From: Candidatus Thiodiazotropha sp. LNASS1
GTDB lineage: Bacteria; Pseudomonadota; Gammaproteobacteria; Chromatiales; Chromatiaceae
Length of the DNA: 64,000 nucleotides
Assembly: GCF_964212655.1 (NCBI RefSeq)
Contig: NZ_OZ156465.1
Span: 4,030,001 to 4,094,000, forward strand
Reading direction: 5' to 3'
The position numbers and the translations under genes were made by a program. Every line of letters starts with the position of its first letter. The stretch's first letter is position 1. The notes under the pieces were generated by a model. The model was not told the origin of the DNA. It searched no databases and saw only the letters and a list, made by a program, of their open reading frames with translations. Of this stretch, positions 56,033 through 64,000 are shown in pieces.

Positions 56033-59000
56033 ATGCCAAAACGTACAGACATAAATAGCATCATGATCATAGGCGCCGGTCCGATCGTTATCGGGCAGGC
56101 GTGTGAATTCGACTACTCCGGGGCGCAGGCGTGTAAAGCGTTGCGGGAGGAGGGTTTCCGGGTGGTACTGGTGAACTCCAACCCGGCGACGATCATGACC
56201 GATCCGGACATGGCGGATGCGATCTATATCGAACCGATCACCTGGAAGACCCTCGAGCGCATCATCGAAAAGGAGCGGCCGAATGTCCTGCTGCCCACCA
56301 TGGGCGGGCAGACCGCGCTCAACTCGGCCCTTGACCTGGTGCGCGAAGGGGTGCTGGAGAAGTACGGTGTGGAGATGATCGGCGCCTCGCGGGAGGCCAT
56401 CGACAAGGCGGAAGACCGGGATCTGTTCCGCCAGGCGATGCGCAAGATCGGCCTCGACATGCCCCGTTCCGCCATCGCCCACAGCATGGAGGAGGCGCAG
56501 CAGGTTCAGGCACAGATCGGCTTCCCCACCATAATCCGTCCCTCTTTCACGATGGGCGGCAGCGGCGGCGGCATCGCCTATAATCCGGATGAGTTCGAGG
56601 AGATCTGCGAGCGCGGCCTCGACCTTTCGCCCACCAACGAATTGCTGATCGAGGAATCGATCCTCGGTTGGAAAGAGTATGAGATGGAGGTGGTGCGGGA
56701 CCGCAACGACAACTGCATCATCATCTGCTCCATCGAGAACCTGGACCCCATGGGAGTGCATACCGGCGACTCCATCACCGTGGCCCCGGCCCAGACCCTG
56801 ACCGATAAGGAGTACCAGATCATGCGCGACGCCTCACTGGCGGTGTTGCGCGAGATCGGTGTGGAGACCGGTGGTTCCAACGTCCAGTTCGCCATCAATC
56901 CGGAGAACGGGCGCATGATCATCATCGAGATGAATCCCCGGGTCTCACGTTCCTCCGCGCTGGCCTCCAAGGCCACCGGTTTCCCCATCGCCAAGGTGGC
57001 GGCCAAGCTGGCGGTGGGCTACACACTGGACGAACTGCAGAACGAGATCACCGGCGGTGCCACCCCGGCCTCCTTCGAACCCAGCATCGACTATGTGGTG
57101 ACCAAGGTGCCCCGTTTCGCCTTCGAGAAATTTCCTCTGGCCGACGATCGTCTGACCACGCAGATGAAGTCGGTGGGCGAGGTGATGGCCATTGGCCGCA
57201 CCTTCCAGGAGTCGCTGCAGAAGGCGCTGCGTGGCCTGGAGACAGGGAAATACGGTCTTAACGAGATCCTCGATCTCAACGAAGAGGATGTGCGCGACAC
57301 CCTGGTCAGGGAGATCCGCCTGCCTGGTCCCGAGCGGCTCTGGTATGTGGCCGAGTGCTTCCGCTTCGGCATGAGTCTGGAAGAGATATTCGAGATATGC
57401 GCCATCGACCCCTGGTTCCTGGTGCAGATCGAGGAGCTTGTGAATATCGAACGCGAACTCTCCGGTCAGGGGCTGGAGGCACTGGACGGTGAGCGGCTGC
57501 GCTTTCTCAAGCGTAAGGGATTCGCCGATCGGCGTATCGCCGAGCTGGTTGACAGCAGTGAGGCCGAGATTCGTCAGCGGCGTCACGATGCCGGCATCCG
57601 GCCGGTCTTCAAACGGGTCGATACCTGCGCCGCCGAATTTGCCACCAGTACCGCCTATATGTATTCCACTTATGAGGAAGAGTGCGAGGCCGAACCCTCG
57701 AACCGGAAAAAGATCATGGTCCTGGGTGGCGGGCCCAACCGTATCGGACAGGGTATTGAATTCGACTACTGTTGTGTCCACGCGGCCTTTGCGATGCGCG
57801 ACGACGGCTATGAAACGATCATGGTCAACTGTAACCCGGAGACGGTCTCCACCGATTACGATACCTCCGACCGGCTCTATTTCGAGCCCCTCACCCTGGA
57901 GGATGTGCTGGAAGTCATCCACAAGGAACAACCCGCTGGCGTGATCGTGCAGTATGGCGGCCAGACCCCGCTCAAGCTGGCCAATGACCTGGAGGCGGCG
58001 GGTGCGCCGATCATCGGTACCAGCCCCGACTCGATCGATCTCGCCGAGGATCGCGAGCGTTTTCAGCAACTGGTGGAAAAACTCAACCTCAGGCAGCCGC
58101 CCAACAGGACGGCAAGAGATACCGAGAGCGCGGTGCAACTGGCCGATGAGATCGGCTATCCCCTGGTGGTGCGCCCCTCTTATGTACTGGGCGGCCGGGC
58201 CATGGAGATCGTCTATAACGAGAACGAACTGCGGCGCTACATGCGCGAGGCGGTGAGTGTCTCAAACGATTCGCCGGTACTGCTGGATCGGTTTCTGGAC
58301 GACGCCATCGAGGTCGATATCGATGCCATCAGTGACGGCAAGGAAGTGCTCATCGGCGGCATCATGGAACATATCGAACAGGCAGGCGTCCACTCCGGGG
58401 ACTCTGCATGCTCACTGCCCCCCTACACCCTGTCGGCGGCGGTACAGGATCGTATGCGGGAACAGATGCGCAAGATGGCCCTGGAACTGAAGGTAATCGG
58501 GCTGATGAACGCACAGTTTGCGATCAAGGATGACATGATCTATCTGTTGGAAGTCAATCCCCGTGCCTCACGCACCGTGCCGTTCGTCTCCAAGGCGACC
58601 GGTGTGCAGTTGGCGAAGGTCGCCGCCCGCTGCATGGCGGGAACATCCCTCAAGGACCAGGGCATAACAAAAGAGGTGATTCCGGAGAACTATTTCGTCA
58701 AAGAGGCGGTCTTCCCCTTTGTGAAATTTCCCGGTGTGGATACCGTACTCGGACCCGAGATGAAATCCACCGGTGAAGTGATGGGGGTCGGCAGGACCTT
58801 CGGTGAGGCCTACAATAAGTCGATTATGGGCGCCGGCTCCGTGCTTCCCCAGGGAGGGCGGGCGCTGTTGAGTGTACGTAACGCCGACAAGGTGAGGGCC
58901 GTGCAGGTGGCGCAGGATCTGATCGATCTGGGTTTTACCCTGATGGCTACCGGGGGCACCTGTAAGGCGATTCAGGATGCCGGACTTGAATGCGCGCGGA

Positions 59001-59242
59001 TCAACAAGGTGATGGAGGGTAGACCGCATATCGTCGACTCCATCAAGAACCAGGAAGTCAGTTTTATCGTGAATACCACAGAAGGCGCCCAGGCGATTGC
59101 CGACTCGGCGGAGATACGCCGCACCGCGCTGCAATACAAGGTCAGCTATACCACCACAATATCCGGTGCCGAAGCGACCTGTCTGGCGCTGAAACAGCTG
59201 GATGATCTGAACGTCAACCGACTGCAGGACCTGCATCAATAG
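56033..59242 (+). CDS. carB: carbamoyl-phosphate synthase large subunit
   Basis: Makes carbamoyl phosphate from bicarbonate, ammonia and two ATP. 1069 aa (E. coli 1073). Two homologous ATP-grasp halves: the first begins [22 protein letters not shown], the second [21 protein letters not shown]. Each has its own nucleotide loop ([11 protein letters not shown] and [11 protein letters not shown]). The C-terminal MGS-like allosteric domain ([21 protein letters not shown]) normally binds UMP/ornithine. Intact despite the insertion just upstream. Confidence 0.98.
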   Translation: MPKRTDINSIMIIGAGPIVIGQACEFDYSGAQACKALREEGFRVVLVNSNPATIMTDPDMADAIYIEPITWKTLERIIEKERPNVLLPTMGGQTALNSALDLVREGVLEKYGVEMIGASREAIDKAEDRDLFRQAMRKIGLDMPRSAIAHSMEEAQQVQAQIGFPTIIRPSFTMGGSGGGIAYNPDEFEEICERGLDLSPTNELLIEESILGWKEYEMEVVRDRNDNCIIICSIENLDPMGVHTGDSITVAPAQTLTDKEYQIMRDASLAVLREIGVETGGSNVQFAINPENGRMIIIEMNPRVSRSSALASKATGFPIAKVAAKLAVGYTLDELQNEITGGATPASFEPSIDYVVTKVPRFAFEKFPLADDRLTTQMKSVGEVMAIGRTFQESLQKALRGLETGKYGLNEILDLNEEDVRDTLVREIRLPGPERLWYVAECFRFGMSLEEIFEICAIDPWFLVQIEELVNIERELSGQGLEALDGERLRFLKRKGFADRRIAELVDSSEAEIRQRRHDAGIRPVFKRVDTCAAEFATSTAYMYSTYEEECEAEPSNRKKIMVLGGGPNRIGQGIEFDYCCVHAAFAMRDDGYETIMVNCNPETVSTDYDTSDRLYFEPLTLEDVLEVIHKEQPAGVIVQYGGQTPLKLANDLEAAGAPIIGTSPDSIDLAEDRERFQQLVEKLNLRQPPNRTARDTESAVQLADEIGYPLVVRPSYVLGGRAMEIVYNENELRRYMREAVSVSNDSPVLLDRFLDDAIEVDIDAISDGKEVLIGGIMEHIEQAGVHSGDSACSLPPYTLSAAVQDRMREQMRKMALELKVIGLMNAQFAIKDDMIYLLEVNPRASRTVPFVSKATGVQLAKVAARCMAGTSLKDQGITKEVIPENYFVKEAVFPFVKFPGVDTVLGPEMKSTGEVMGVGRTFGEAYNKSIMGAGSVLPQGGRALLSVRNADKVRAVQVAQDLIDLGFTLMATGGTCKAIQDAGLECARINKVMEGRPHIVDSIKNQEVSFIVNTTEGAQAIADSAEIRRTALQYKVSYTTTISGAEATCLALKQLDDLNVNRLQDLHQ

Positions 59243-59266
59243 ATGCATGTAGAAAAAAAGTAAACA

Positions 59267-59455
59267 AGCCGCAAATAGACGCTAATCACCACCAATTAAT
59301 GCAAACATAAGATACTTGAGGGTTACGGGAAATAGATTGCTTGTAATCAAACCTTATCAAATGGATAGTGAGAGATTTCATAGCGCCTATAAACTGATTG
59401 CCACTGAAACAGCCTAGTTTAATTGACATTTGCGTTAATTCGCGTTCATTTGCGG
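59267..59455. mobile_element. 189-bp inverted-repeat element, no gene (related to the carA-carB element)
   Basis: The left arm from 59267 (AGCCGCAAATAGACGCTAAT...) matches the left arm of the carA-carB element almost exactly over 24 bases. The right arm 59428-59455, reverse-complemented, shares CCGCAAATRRACGCKAAT with it. The 120 bp between the arms has no open frame of note. It lies between carB and greA and looks like a short non-coding derivative (MITE-like). Confidence 0.6.
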
Positions 59456-59513
59456 ATTGAGTATTAACAGTATTTTCTGATAGAGATAGACAGGATTACA
59501 GAGGATAGATCCG

Positions 59514-59990
59514 ATGAGTAAGGTACCGTTGACAGCCAAAGGCGCTGCAAAACTGCAAGAGGAACTGAAGCAGTTGAAAATCGTCGAGCGGCCGAAAGTC
59601 ATCAAAGCTATTGCGGAAGCGAGAGCGCACGGCGATCTGAAGGAGAATGCGGAGTATCATGCCGCCCGTGAACAGCAGGGTTTCGTCGAGGGACGTATAA
59701 AGGATATCGAAGGCAAACTTTCCCATGCCCAGATCATCGATGTAACAAAACTGGATGCCGGCGGGAAGGTGGTATTCGGTGCAACGGTTGTGGTGTTGGA
59801 GCTGGACAATGACGAGGAGTTTACCTATCAGATAGTCGGCGATGACGAAGCCGACATCAAGCATGGCCTGGTCTCTATCAGTTCGCCAATCGCACGTGCA
59901 CTGATCGGCAAGCAGGAGGGGGATGATGTATTCCTCGAGACTCCGGGCGGGCCGAGGGAGTTCGAGATTCTGGAAGTGAGATACGAGTAA
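59514..59990 (+). CDS. greA: transcription elongation factor GreA
   Basis: Stimulates RNA cleavage by backtracked RNA polymerase. 158 aa, the E. coli length. N-terminal coiled coil ([18 protein letters not shown]...) with the acidic tip [18 protein letters not shown], then the FKBP-like domain ending [13 protein letters not shown]. The gene follows carB as in many gammaproteobacteria and converges with yhbY (17-bp gap). Confidence 0.97.
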   Translation: MSKVPLTAKGAAKLQEELKQLKIVERPKVIKAIAEARAHGDLKENAEYHAAREQQGFVEGRIKDIEGKLSHAQIIDVTKLDAGGKVVFGATVVVLELDNDEEFTYQIVGDDEADIKHGLVSISSPIARALIGKQEGDDVFLETPGGPREFEILEVRYE

Positions 59991-60007
59991 TAATTAACAA
60001 TTCAAAA

Positions 60008-60313
60008 TCAAACCACGATTCTGTTCTTCTTTTTCTTTGGATTGGGGCGATAGAAGATAGCCACCCGGCCAATGATCTGTACCAGTTCCGCTGACAGGCG
60101 TGCTACGATTTCGCCGCTGAGTGCTTTCCGATCCTCCTTGTCGGCACCCGCCAGTTTGACCTTGATCAGCTCATGGGTGTTGAGTGTGGTGTCGATTTCT
60201 TTGAGCACATTTTCACTCAGGCCGTGCTGACCTATGATGACCACTGGCTTGAGGTCGTGGGCGAGTTTTTTCAATGAGCGGTTTTGCGCGGCTGTAAGCG
60301 GCATGGCGGACAT
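60008..60313 (-). CDS. yhbY: ribosome assembly RNA-binding protein YhbY
   Basis: CRM-domain protein associated with pre-50S particles. 101 aa from the ATG at 60313; starting at 60304 (MPLTAAQNRSLKKLAHDLKP) would also fit E. coli YhbY (97 aa). The longer frame to 60367 adds a basic segment that is not family-like. HDLKPVVIIGQHGLSENVL is the GxxG-type RNA-binding motif; HELIKVKLAG and VQIIGRVAIFYRP follow. Divergent from rlmE, with element C between them. Confidence 0.93.
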   Translation of the reverse strand: MSAMPLTAAQNRSLKKLAHDLKPVVIIGQHGLSENVLKEIDTTLNTHELIKVKLAGADKEDRKALSGEIVARLSAELVQIIGRVAIFYRPNPKKKKNRIVV

Positions 60314-60375
60314 CTTGTTATGAATGGGGAGGCGGATTCTATATCTTTTCCACGTCGAGTGGAACATTGAGGCCT

Positions 60376-60398
60376 GATTAGTGCTAACGGGTTCTAAG
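60376..60398 (+). repeat. dispersed 23-bp motif, copy 3
   Basis: GATTAGTGCTAACGGG then TTCTAAG. Compared with copy 1 it carries a few C/T and A/G transitions only. It lies upstream of yhbY, 9 bp before the left arm of the third inverted-repeat element. Confidence 0.5.
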
Positions 60399-60407
60399 AG
60401 CTAAGCA

Positions 60408-60602
60408 GGCCGCAATTGGACGCGAATCACCGCAAATGTACGCCAACATAGTGATGGCCAATCCGTCATCTATAGATACGGCTCGACAAGTAAACTCTCG
60501 AATCAAAAAAGAATCAGGTCTTAGCCCATGTCAATCACCGGATTTCATAAACATGGGTTTCAATTTGCGTTCATTTACGGTGATTCGCGTCCATTTGCGG
60601 CT
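60408..60602. mobile_element. 195-bp inverted-repeat element, no gene
   Basis: Left arm 60408-60447 and right arm 60563-60602 are reverse complements at about 35 of 40 positions. They show a clean 10-bp rhythm: CGCAATTGGA, CGCGAATCAC, CGCAAATGTA, CGCCAACATA. The interior has no convincing gene; an open frame from 60436 runs through the right arm and is not protein-like. Same family as the elements at 55551 and 59267, but with longer arms. It lies in the yhbY-rlmE divergent region. Confidence 0.7.
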
Positions 60603-60729
60603 ATTAAATAATAGGTTTTTTAGGAATAGGATTCGGTTAAATTATCCAATCCATGCAATTTGATGTGAAATGAACGCCAATTATCATCTAACCTGTAGGT
60701 TATGCAGTCATTAAGGACTCAGCAGTCTC

Positions 60730-61368
60730 ATGAAGCGCAGTAAAAGTAGTCGCCAATGGCTGGACCGTCATTTCAAAGACGAATATGTAAAGCGGGCGCA
60801 AAAGGCGGGTTATCGTTCCCGGGCTGCTTTTAAGTTACTGGAAATCCAGCAAAAAGATAATATTTTCAAGCCAGGCATGAAGGTTGTGGATCTGGGTGCC
60901 GCCCCTGGTGGATGGTGTCAGGTGGCCCGGGATCTGGTAGGGCAGAAGGGGCGCATCGTGGCGATGGATATACTGCCAATGGAGCCCATGGCCGGTGTGG
61001 AGTTTATTCAGGGGGATTTTCGTGAAACGCAGCCACTTGAAGAACTGGAAAAAACCCTGGATGGGGAGGCCGTGGACCTTGTAATTTCAGATATGGCGCC
61101 CAATGTTACAGGTATAGCGAGCGTTGATCAGCCAAGGGCTATCTATCTTTGCGAGCTGGCCCTTGATTTTGCTCGCGAAGTGTTAAAGCCAGGCGGCTGT
61201 TTTGTCGTTAAGATATTCCAGGGAGAGGGATTCGACACTTACCTGAAGGCGCTTCGTCACGATTTTAAGCGGGTGGTGAGCCGTAAACCCAGCTCATCGC
61301 GGGCCAAAAGCCGTGAGGTCTATCTGGTAGCGGGGAACTTTAAGATGGTGTACCGTACCAACCAGTAA
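60730..61368 (+). CDS. rlmE: 23S rRNA 2'-O-methyltransferase RlmE (FtsJ)
   Basis: Methylates U2552 of 23S rRNA with SAM. 212 aa (E. coli 209). SAM loop [13 protein letters not shown] at about 52-64. The catalytic K-D-K-E set is readable as K35, D121, K161 and E196, each offset by three from E. coli. Upstream of ftsH as in E. coli, but 158 bp apart. Confidence 0.97.
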   Translation: MKRSKSSRQWLDRHFKDEYVKRAQKAGYRSRAAFKLLEIQQKDNIFKPGMKVVDLGAAPGGWCQVARDLVGQKGRIVAMDILPMEPMAGVEFIQGDFRETQPLEELEKTLDGEAVDLVISDMAPNVTGIASVDQPRAIYLCELALDFAREVLKPGGCFVVKIFQGEGFDTYLKALRHDFKRVVSRKPSSSRAKSREVYLVAGNFKMVYRTNQ

Positions 61369-61420
61369 GTCCAAAAAATCAGTAATTTGCACAGATAATT
61401 AGGGTTTTTTAAGGGTATTA

Positions 61421-61458
61421 TTGACAAATCGGCCGTGCCGGATGGTGTAAAGCCATCC
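61421..61458 (+). promoter_or_regulatory. possible ftsH promoter and hairpin
   Basis: A perfect -35 box TTGACA (61421-61426) lies in the rlmE-ftsH gap. The best -10 (TGTAAA, 61446-61451) is 19 bp away, longer than ideal. It falls in the loop of a GGATGG/CCATCC hairpin (61440-61458). No sigma-32 consensus was seen here. Confidence 0.3.
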
Positions 61459-61526
61459 CCCGATCTGCAAATGCCGATATGGAAGATTTAGATCCCGCAC
61501 TACGACGGGATTGATAAAGAGGTTTT

Positions 61527-63464
61527 TTGATTTTGAACGACATGGCAAAAAATTTGATTCTCTGGGTAGTGATCGCCATCGTTTTGATGACGGTATTCAA
61601 TAATTTCTCGACTACCCAGCCGAAGGCGCAACCAATGAACTATTCCGAGTTCATTGTCAATGTGAAATCGGGGCAGGTGAAAGAGGTCGAGTTCAGCGGT
61701 AATGGGCGTGATATTACCGGTACATTGACTTCAGGGCAGCGCTTCTCCACCTACAGTCCGGGTGACGACATGCTGGTCAGTGACCTGCTCAATAGTAATG
61801 TTGAGATTAAGGCAAATCCGCCGGAGAAACCCTCTCTGTTGATGAATATTCTGATCAACTGGTTTCCGCTGTTCGTACTGATCGGTCTGTGGATATTTTT
61901 CATGCGTCAAATGCAGGGTGGTGGGGCTGGCCGTGGCGCCATGTCATTCGGTAAGAGCAAGGCTCGGATGTTGAGTGAGGACCAGGTCAAGGTGACCTTC
62001 AACGATGTGGCGGGTGTCGAGGAGGCCAAGGAAGAGGTATCCGAGATGGTCGACTTCCTGCGTGATCCCTCAAAATTCCAGAAACTCGGCGGCAAGATCC
62101 CCAAAGGTGTGTTGATGGTCGGTTCCCCCGGTACCGGTAAGACTCTGCTTGCCAAGGCGATCGCCGGTGAGGCCAAGGTACCGTTTTTCACTATCTCGGG
62201 TTCAGACTTCGTGGAGATGTTCGTGGGTGTCGGTGCCTCCCGGGTGCGCGATATGTTCGAACAGGCCAAGAAGCATGCGCCCTGCATCATTTTTATCGAC
62301 GAGATCGATGCCGTGGGACGGCATCGTGGCGCCGGGCTCGGCGGCGGTCATGACGAGCGCGAGCAGACCCTGAACCAACTGCTGGTGGAGATGGATGGTT
62401 TCGAGGGTAATGAAGGGGTTATCGTGATTGCTGCGACCAACCGTCCGGACGTGTTGGATCCGGCGTTGCTGCGCCCGGGCCGATTCGACCGCCAGGTGGT
62501 GGTGCCCCTGCCCGATGTGCGCGGACGTGAACAGATTCTCAAGGTCCATCTGCGTAAGGTGGCTGCATCCGAAGATGTGAAGCCCGCCATCATTGCCCGT
62601 GGTACACCCGGTTTCTCCGGCGCCGATCTGGCCAATCTGGTGAACGAGGCTGCCCTGTTCGCCGCTCGCGCCAATAAGACCCTGGTCGGCATGGAGGAGA
62701 TGGAGAAGGCGAAAGACAAGATCATGATGGGCACGGAGCGCCGTACCATGGTGATGAGTGAAGACGAGAAGAAACTGACCGCCTATCATGAGTCGGGTCA
62801 TGCCATCGTCGGCCGCCTGGTGCCGTCTCACGATCCGGTCTACAAAGTGAGCATCATCCCCCGTGGTAGAGCGCTCGGCGTTACCATGTTTCTCCCTGAG
62901 GCTGATCGTTACAGCTACAGTAAAGAGCATCTGGAGAGTCAGATCTCCAGTCTGTTCGGTGGGCGAATCGCCGAAGAGCTGATCTTCGGAATCGACAAGG
63001 TCACCACCGGCGCCTCCAACGATATCAAGCGTGCCACCGATCTGGCGCGCAACATGGTCACCAAATGGGGCCTGTCGGAACGCCTCGGACCGCTGATGTA
63101 CAGTGAGGAGGAAGAGGAAGTCTTTCTCGGACGCTCGGTGACCCAACACAAGAATGTATCCGACGATACGGCGCATACCATCGATGAGGAGATCCGTAGC
63201 TTTATCGACCGCAACTATGAGCGCGCCGAGAAGATACTCGACGAGAATCTGGAAAAGCTCCATGTCATGGCCAAGGCGTTGATGAAATACGAGACCATCG
63301 ATACGCAGCAGATCGACGACATCATGGCAGGCAAGACGCCACGACCGCCAAAGGATTGGGATGAGGGCGATATCGGTTCTGATGATGATACCCGTCCGTC
63401 CGGCGAGTCTCCCTCTTCTGATGATGTCTCGGGGACTATCGGCGGTCCCGCCGGCCAGCACTGA
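61527..63464 (+). CDS. ftsH: ATP-dependent zinc metalloprotease FtsH
   Basis: Membrane AAA+ protease that degrades misfolded membrane proteins and, in E. coli, LpxC and sigma-32. Up to 645 aa. Two N-terminal membrane helices flank a periplasmic domain. The AAA module has Walker A GSPGTGKT, Walker [11 protein letters not shown] and the second region of homology [19 protein letters not shown]. The zinc site is HESGH in [13 protein letters not shown]. Start: E. coli-like MAKNL begins at ATG 61542, but the ribosome-binding site AGAGG (61518-61522) fits TTG 61533 or 61527 better. Its LpxC role links it to the lipid A genes earlier in the window. Confidence 0.96.
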   Translation: MILNDMAKNLILWVVIAIVLMTVFNNFSTTQPKAQPMNYSEFIVNVKSGQVKEVEFSGNGRDITGTLTSGQRFSTYSPGDDMLVSDLLNSNVEIKANPPEKPSLLMNILINWFPLFVLIGLWIFFMRQMQGGGAGRGAMSFGKSKARMLSEDQVKVTFNDVAGVEEAKEEVSEMVDFLRDPSKFQKLGGKIPKGVLMVGSPGTGKTLLAKAIAGEAKVPFFTISGSDFVEMFVGVGASRVRDMFEQAKKHAPCIIFIDEIDAVGRHRGAGLGGGHDEREQTLNQLLVEMDGFEGNEGVIVIAATNRPDVLDPALLRPGRFDRQVVVPLPDVRGREQILKVHLRKVAASEDVKPAIIARGTPGFSGADLANLVNEAALFAARANKTLVGMEEMEKAKDKIMMGTERRTMVMSEDEKKLTAYHESGHAIVGRLVPSHDPVYKVSIIPRGRALGVTMFLPEADRYSYSKEHLESQISSLFGGRIAEELIFGIDKVTTGASNDIKRATDLARNMVTKWGLSERLGPLMYSEEEEEVFLGRSVTQHKNVSDDTAHTIDEEIRSFIDRNYERAEKILDENLEKLHVMAKALMKYETIDTQQIDDIMAGKTPRPPKDWDEGDIGSDDDTRPSGESPSSDDVSGTIGGPAGQH

Positions 63465-63479
63465 TATAGCTGTTTCTCA

Positions 63480-64000
63480 TTGATTCTCGATTGTGCAGGA
63501 AAACAACTGGACCTGGGCTCACCCCAGGTCATGGGAATTCTCAACCTGACACCCGACTCGTTTTCAGATGGCGGGCGTTTCCTGAATCCAGACGTGGCTT
63601 TAAAGCACGCCCTGCACATGGTGGAGGAGGGTGCTGCCGTTATCGATATTGGCGGGGAGTCCACCCGCCCCGGTGCGCAGCCGGTATCGGTAGATGAAGA
63701 ACTCGATCGGGTTATTCCCATCATAGAAAGGCTGGCGCAGGCCATTCCCGTACCGATCTCCATCGATACCAATAAACCGTTGGTGATGCGTGAAGCGGTT
63801 TCTGCCGGTGCCGGCATGATCAATGACGTCATGGCGCTGCAGGAACCCGGTGCATTGGAGACGGCGGCCGAGATAGCAGTTCCGGTCTGCCTCATGCATA
63901 TGCAGGGGAAACCGAGAACCATGCAGGAGGCACCCCACTACGGGAACGTGGTGGACGAGGTCAGGCGATTCCTGCGGCAGCGTCTGGATGCGGGCGAAGC
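63480..64000 (+). CDS. folP: dihydropteroate synthase (partial, runs off the window)
   Basis: Condenses pABA with dihydropterin pyrophosphate in folate synthesis. The open frame from TTG 63480 continues without a stop to the window end (173 codons visible; the full protein is about 280). Both pterin-binding signatures are present: MGILNLTPDSFSDGG and AAVIDIGGESTRPGA, followed by ISIDTNKP and MINDVMAL. It follows ftsH by 15 bp, the conserved ftsH-folP order. Confidence 0.94.
   Translation, partial: MILDCAGKQLDLGSPQVMGILNLTPDSFSDGGRFLNPDVALKHALHMVEEGAAVIDIGGESTRPGAQPVSVDEELDRVIPIIERLAQAIPVPISIDTNKPLVMREAVSAGAGMINDVMALQEPGALETAAEIAVPVCLMHMQGKPRTMQEAPHYGNVVDEVRRFLRQRLDAGE

Noticed and set aside
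55551-60602. Decamer-built repeats as a possible CRISPR array
   Set aside because: The units are contiguous 10-mers arranged as inverted arms, without spacers of constant length and without cas genes.
60436-60663. 75-codon frame inside the third inverted-repeat element
   Set aside because: It starts in one arm and reads through the other, has no ribosome-binding site and is absent from the sister element at 59267.

Overview
The window is a chromosomal segment of a gammaproteobacterium. The evidence is the conserved order map-glnD / rpsB-tsf-pyrH-frr-uppS-cdsA-dxr-rseP-bamA-skp-lpxD-fabZ-lpxA-lpxB-rnhB-dnaE-accA-tilS and the carA-carB-greA-yhbY-rlmE-ftsH-folP block. A 2-oxoacid:ferredoxin oxidoreductase (KorAB type) next to a full Rnf complex suggests an autotrophic or microaerobic, redox-versatile lineage such as a Chromatiales-type sulfur oxidiser. 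That lineage placement is inference; no taxonomic marker is visible beyond gene order and protein similarity.

Layout. 0-4.3 kb: the 3' tip of an unknown gene, a small lipoprotein, then glnD and map on the minus strand. 4.3-28.5 kb: a nearly uninterrupted housekeeping run on the plus strand covering translation factors, UMP kinase, isoprenoid and lipid carriers, outer-membrane assembly, lipid A, replication and fatty acid synthesis. It is broken only by an orphan AMP-dependent acyl ligase of the exosortase-A-associated kind and by one minus-strand exported protein of unknown function (24.6-26.0 kb). 28.7-31.9 kb: small stress and redox genes (membrane-anchored ankyrin protein, UspA, DUF123/GIY-YIG, CnoX-like thioredoxin, thioredoxin 2). 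The thioredoxin 2 gene has a near-consensus sigma-32 promoter.

31.9-36.2 kb: a compact three-gene operon (FHA-like + metallophosphatase, GHKL ATPase, second metallophosphatase) facing a convergent CHAD-domain gene. I do not recognise this set as a described system. 36.6-52.6 kb: a DUF2058 gene, then a 15-kb run korA-korB-(839 aa)-rnfB-(1526 aa)-rnfC-D-G-E-A-(58 aa). The 1526-aa protein has the whole pyruvate:ferredoxin oxidoreductase (PFOR) domain order with eroded catalytic motifs. The 839-aa protein looks like a second, C-terminal PFOR-like module ending in a single-cluster ferredoxin site. The gene overlaps imply one complex or pathway in which 2-oxoacid oxidation feeds electrons to a membrane ion pump. 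This is the strongest candidate for a previously undescribed system here.

52.8-64 kb: small accessory genes (Cys-rich peptide, Nudix, orphan PIN toxin-like), then carAB-greA-yhbY-rlmE-ftsH-folP (folP runs off the end). Between carA and carB lies a 458-bp element with 30-bp terminal inverted repeats around a frameshifted GxxExxY gene. Two empty, MITE-like relatives with the same decamer-built arms lie after carB and before rlmE. A separate 23-bp motif occurs three times between genes. No tRNA, rRNA, CRISPR array or classical insertion sequence was seen.
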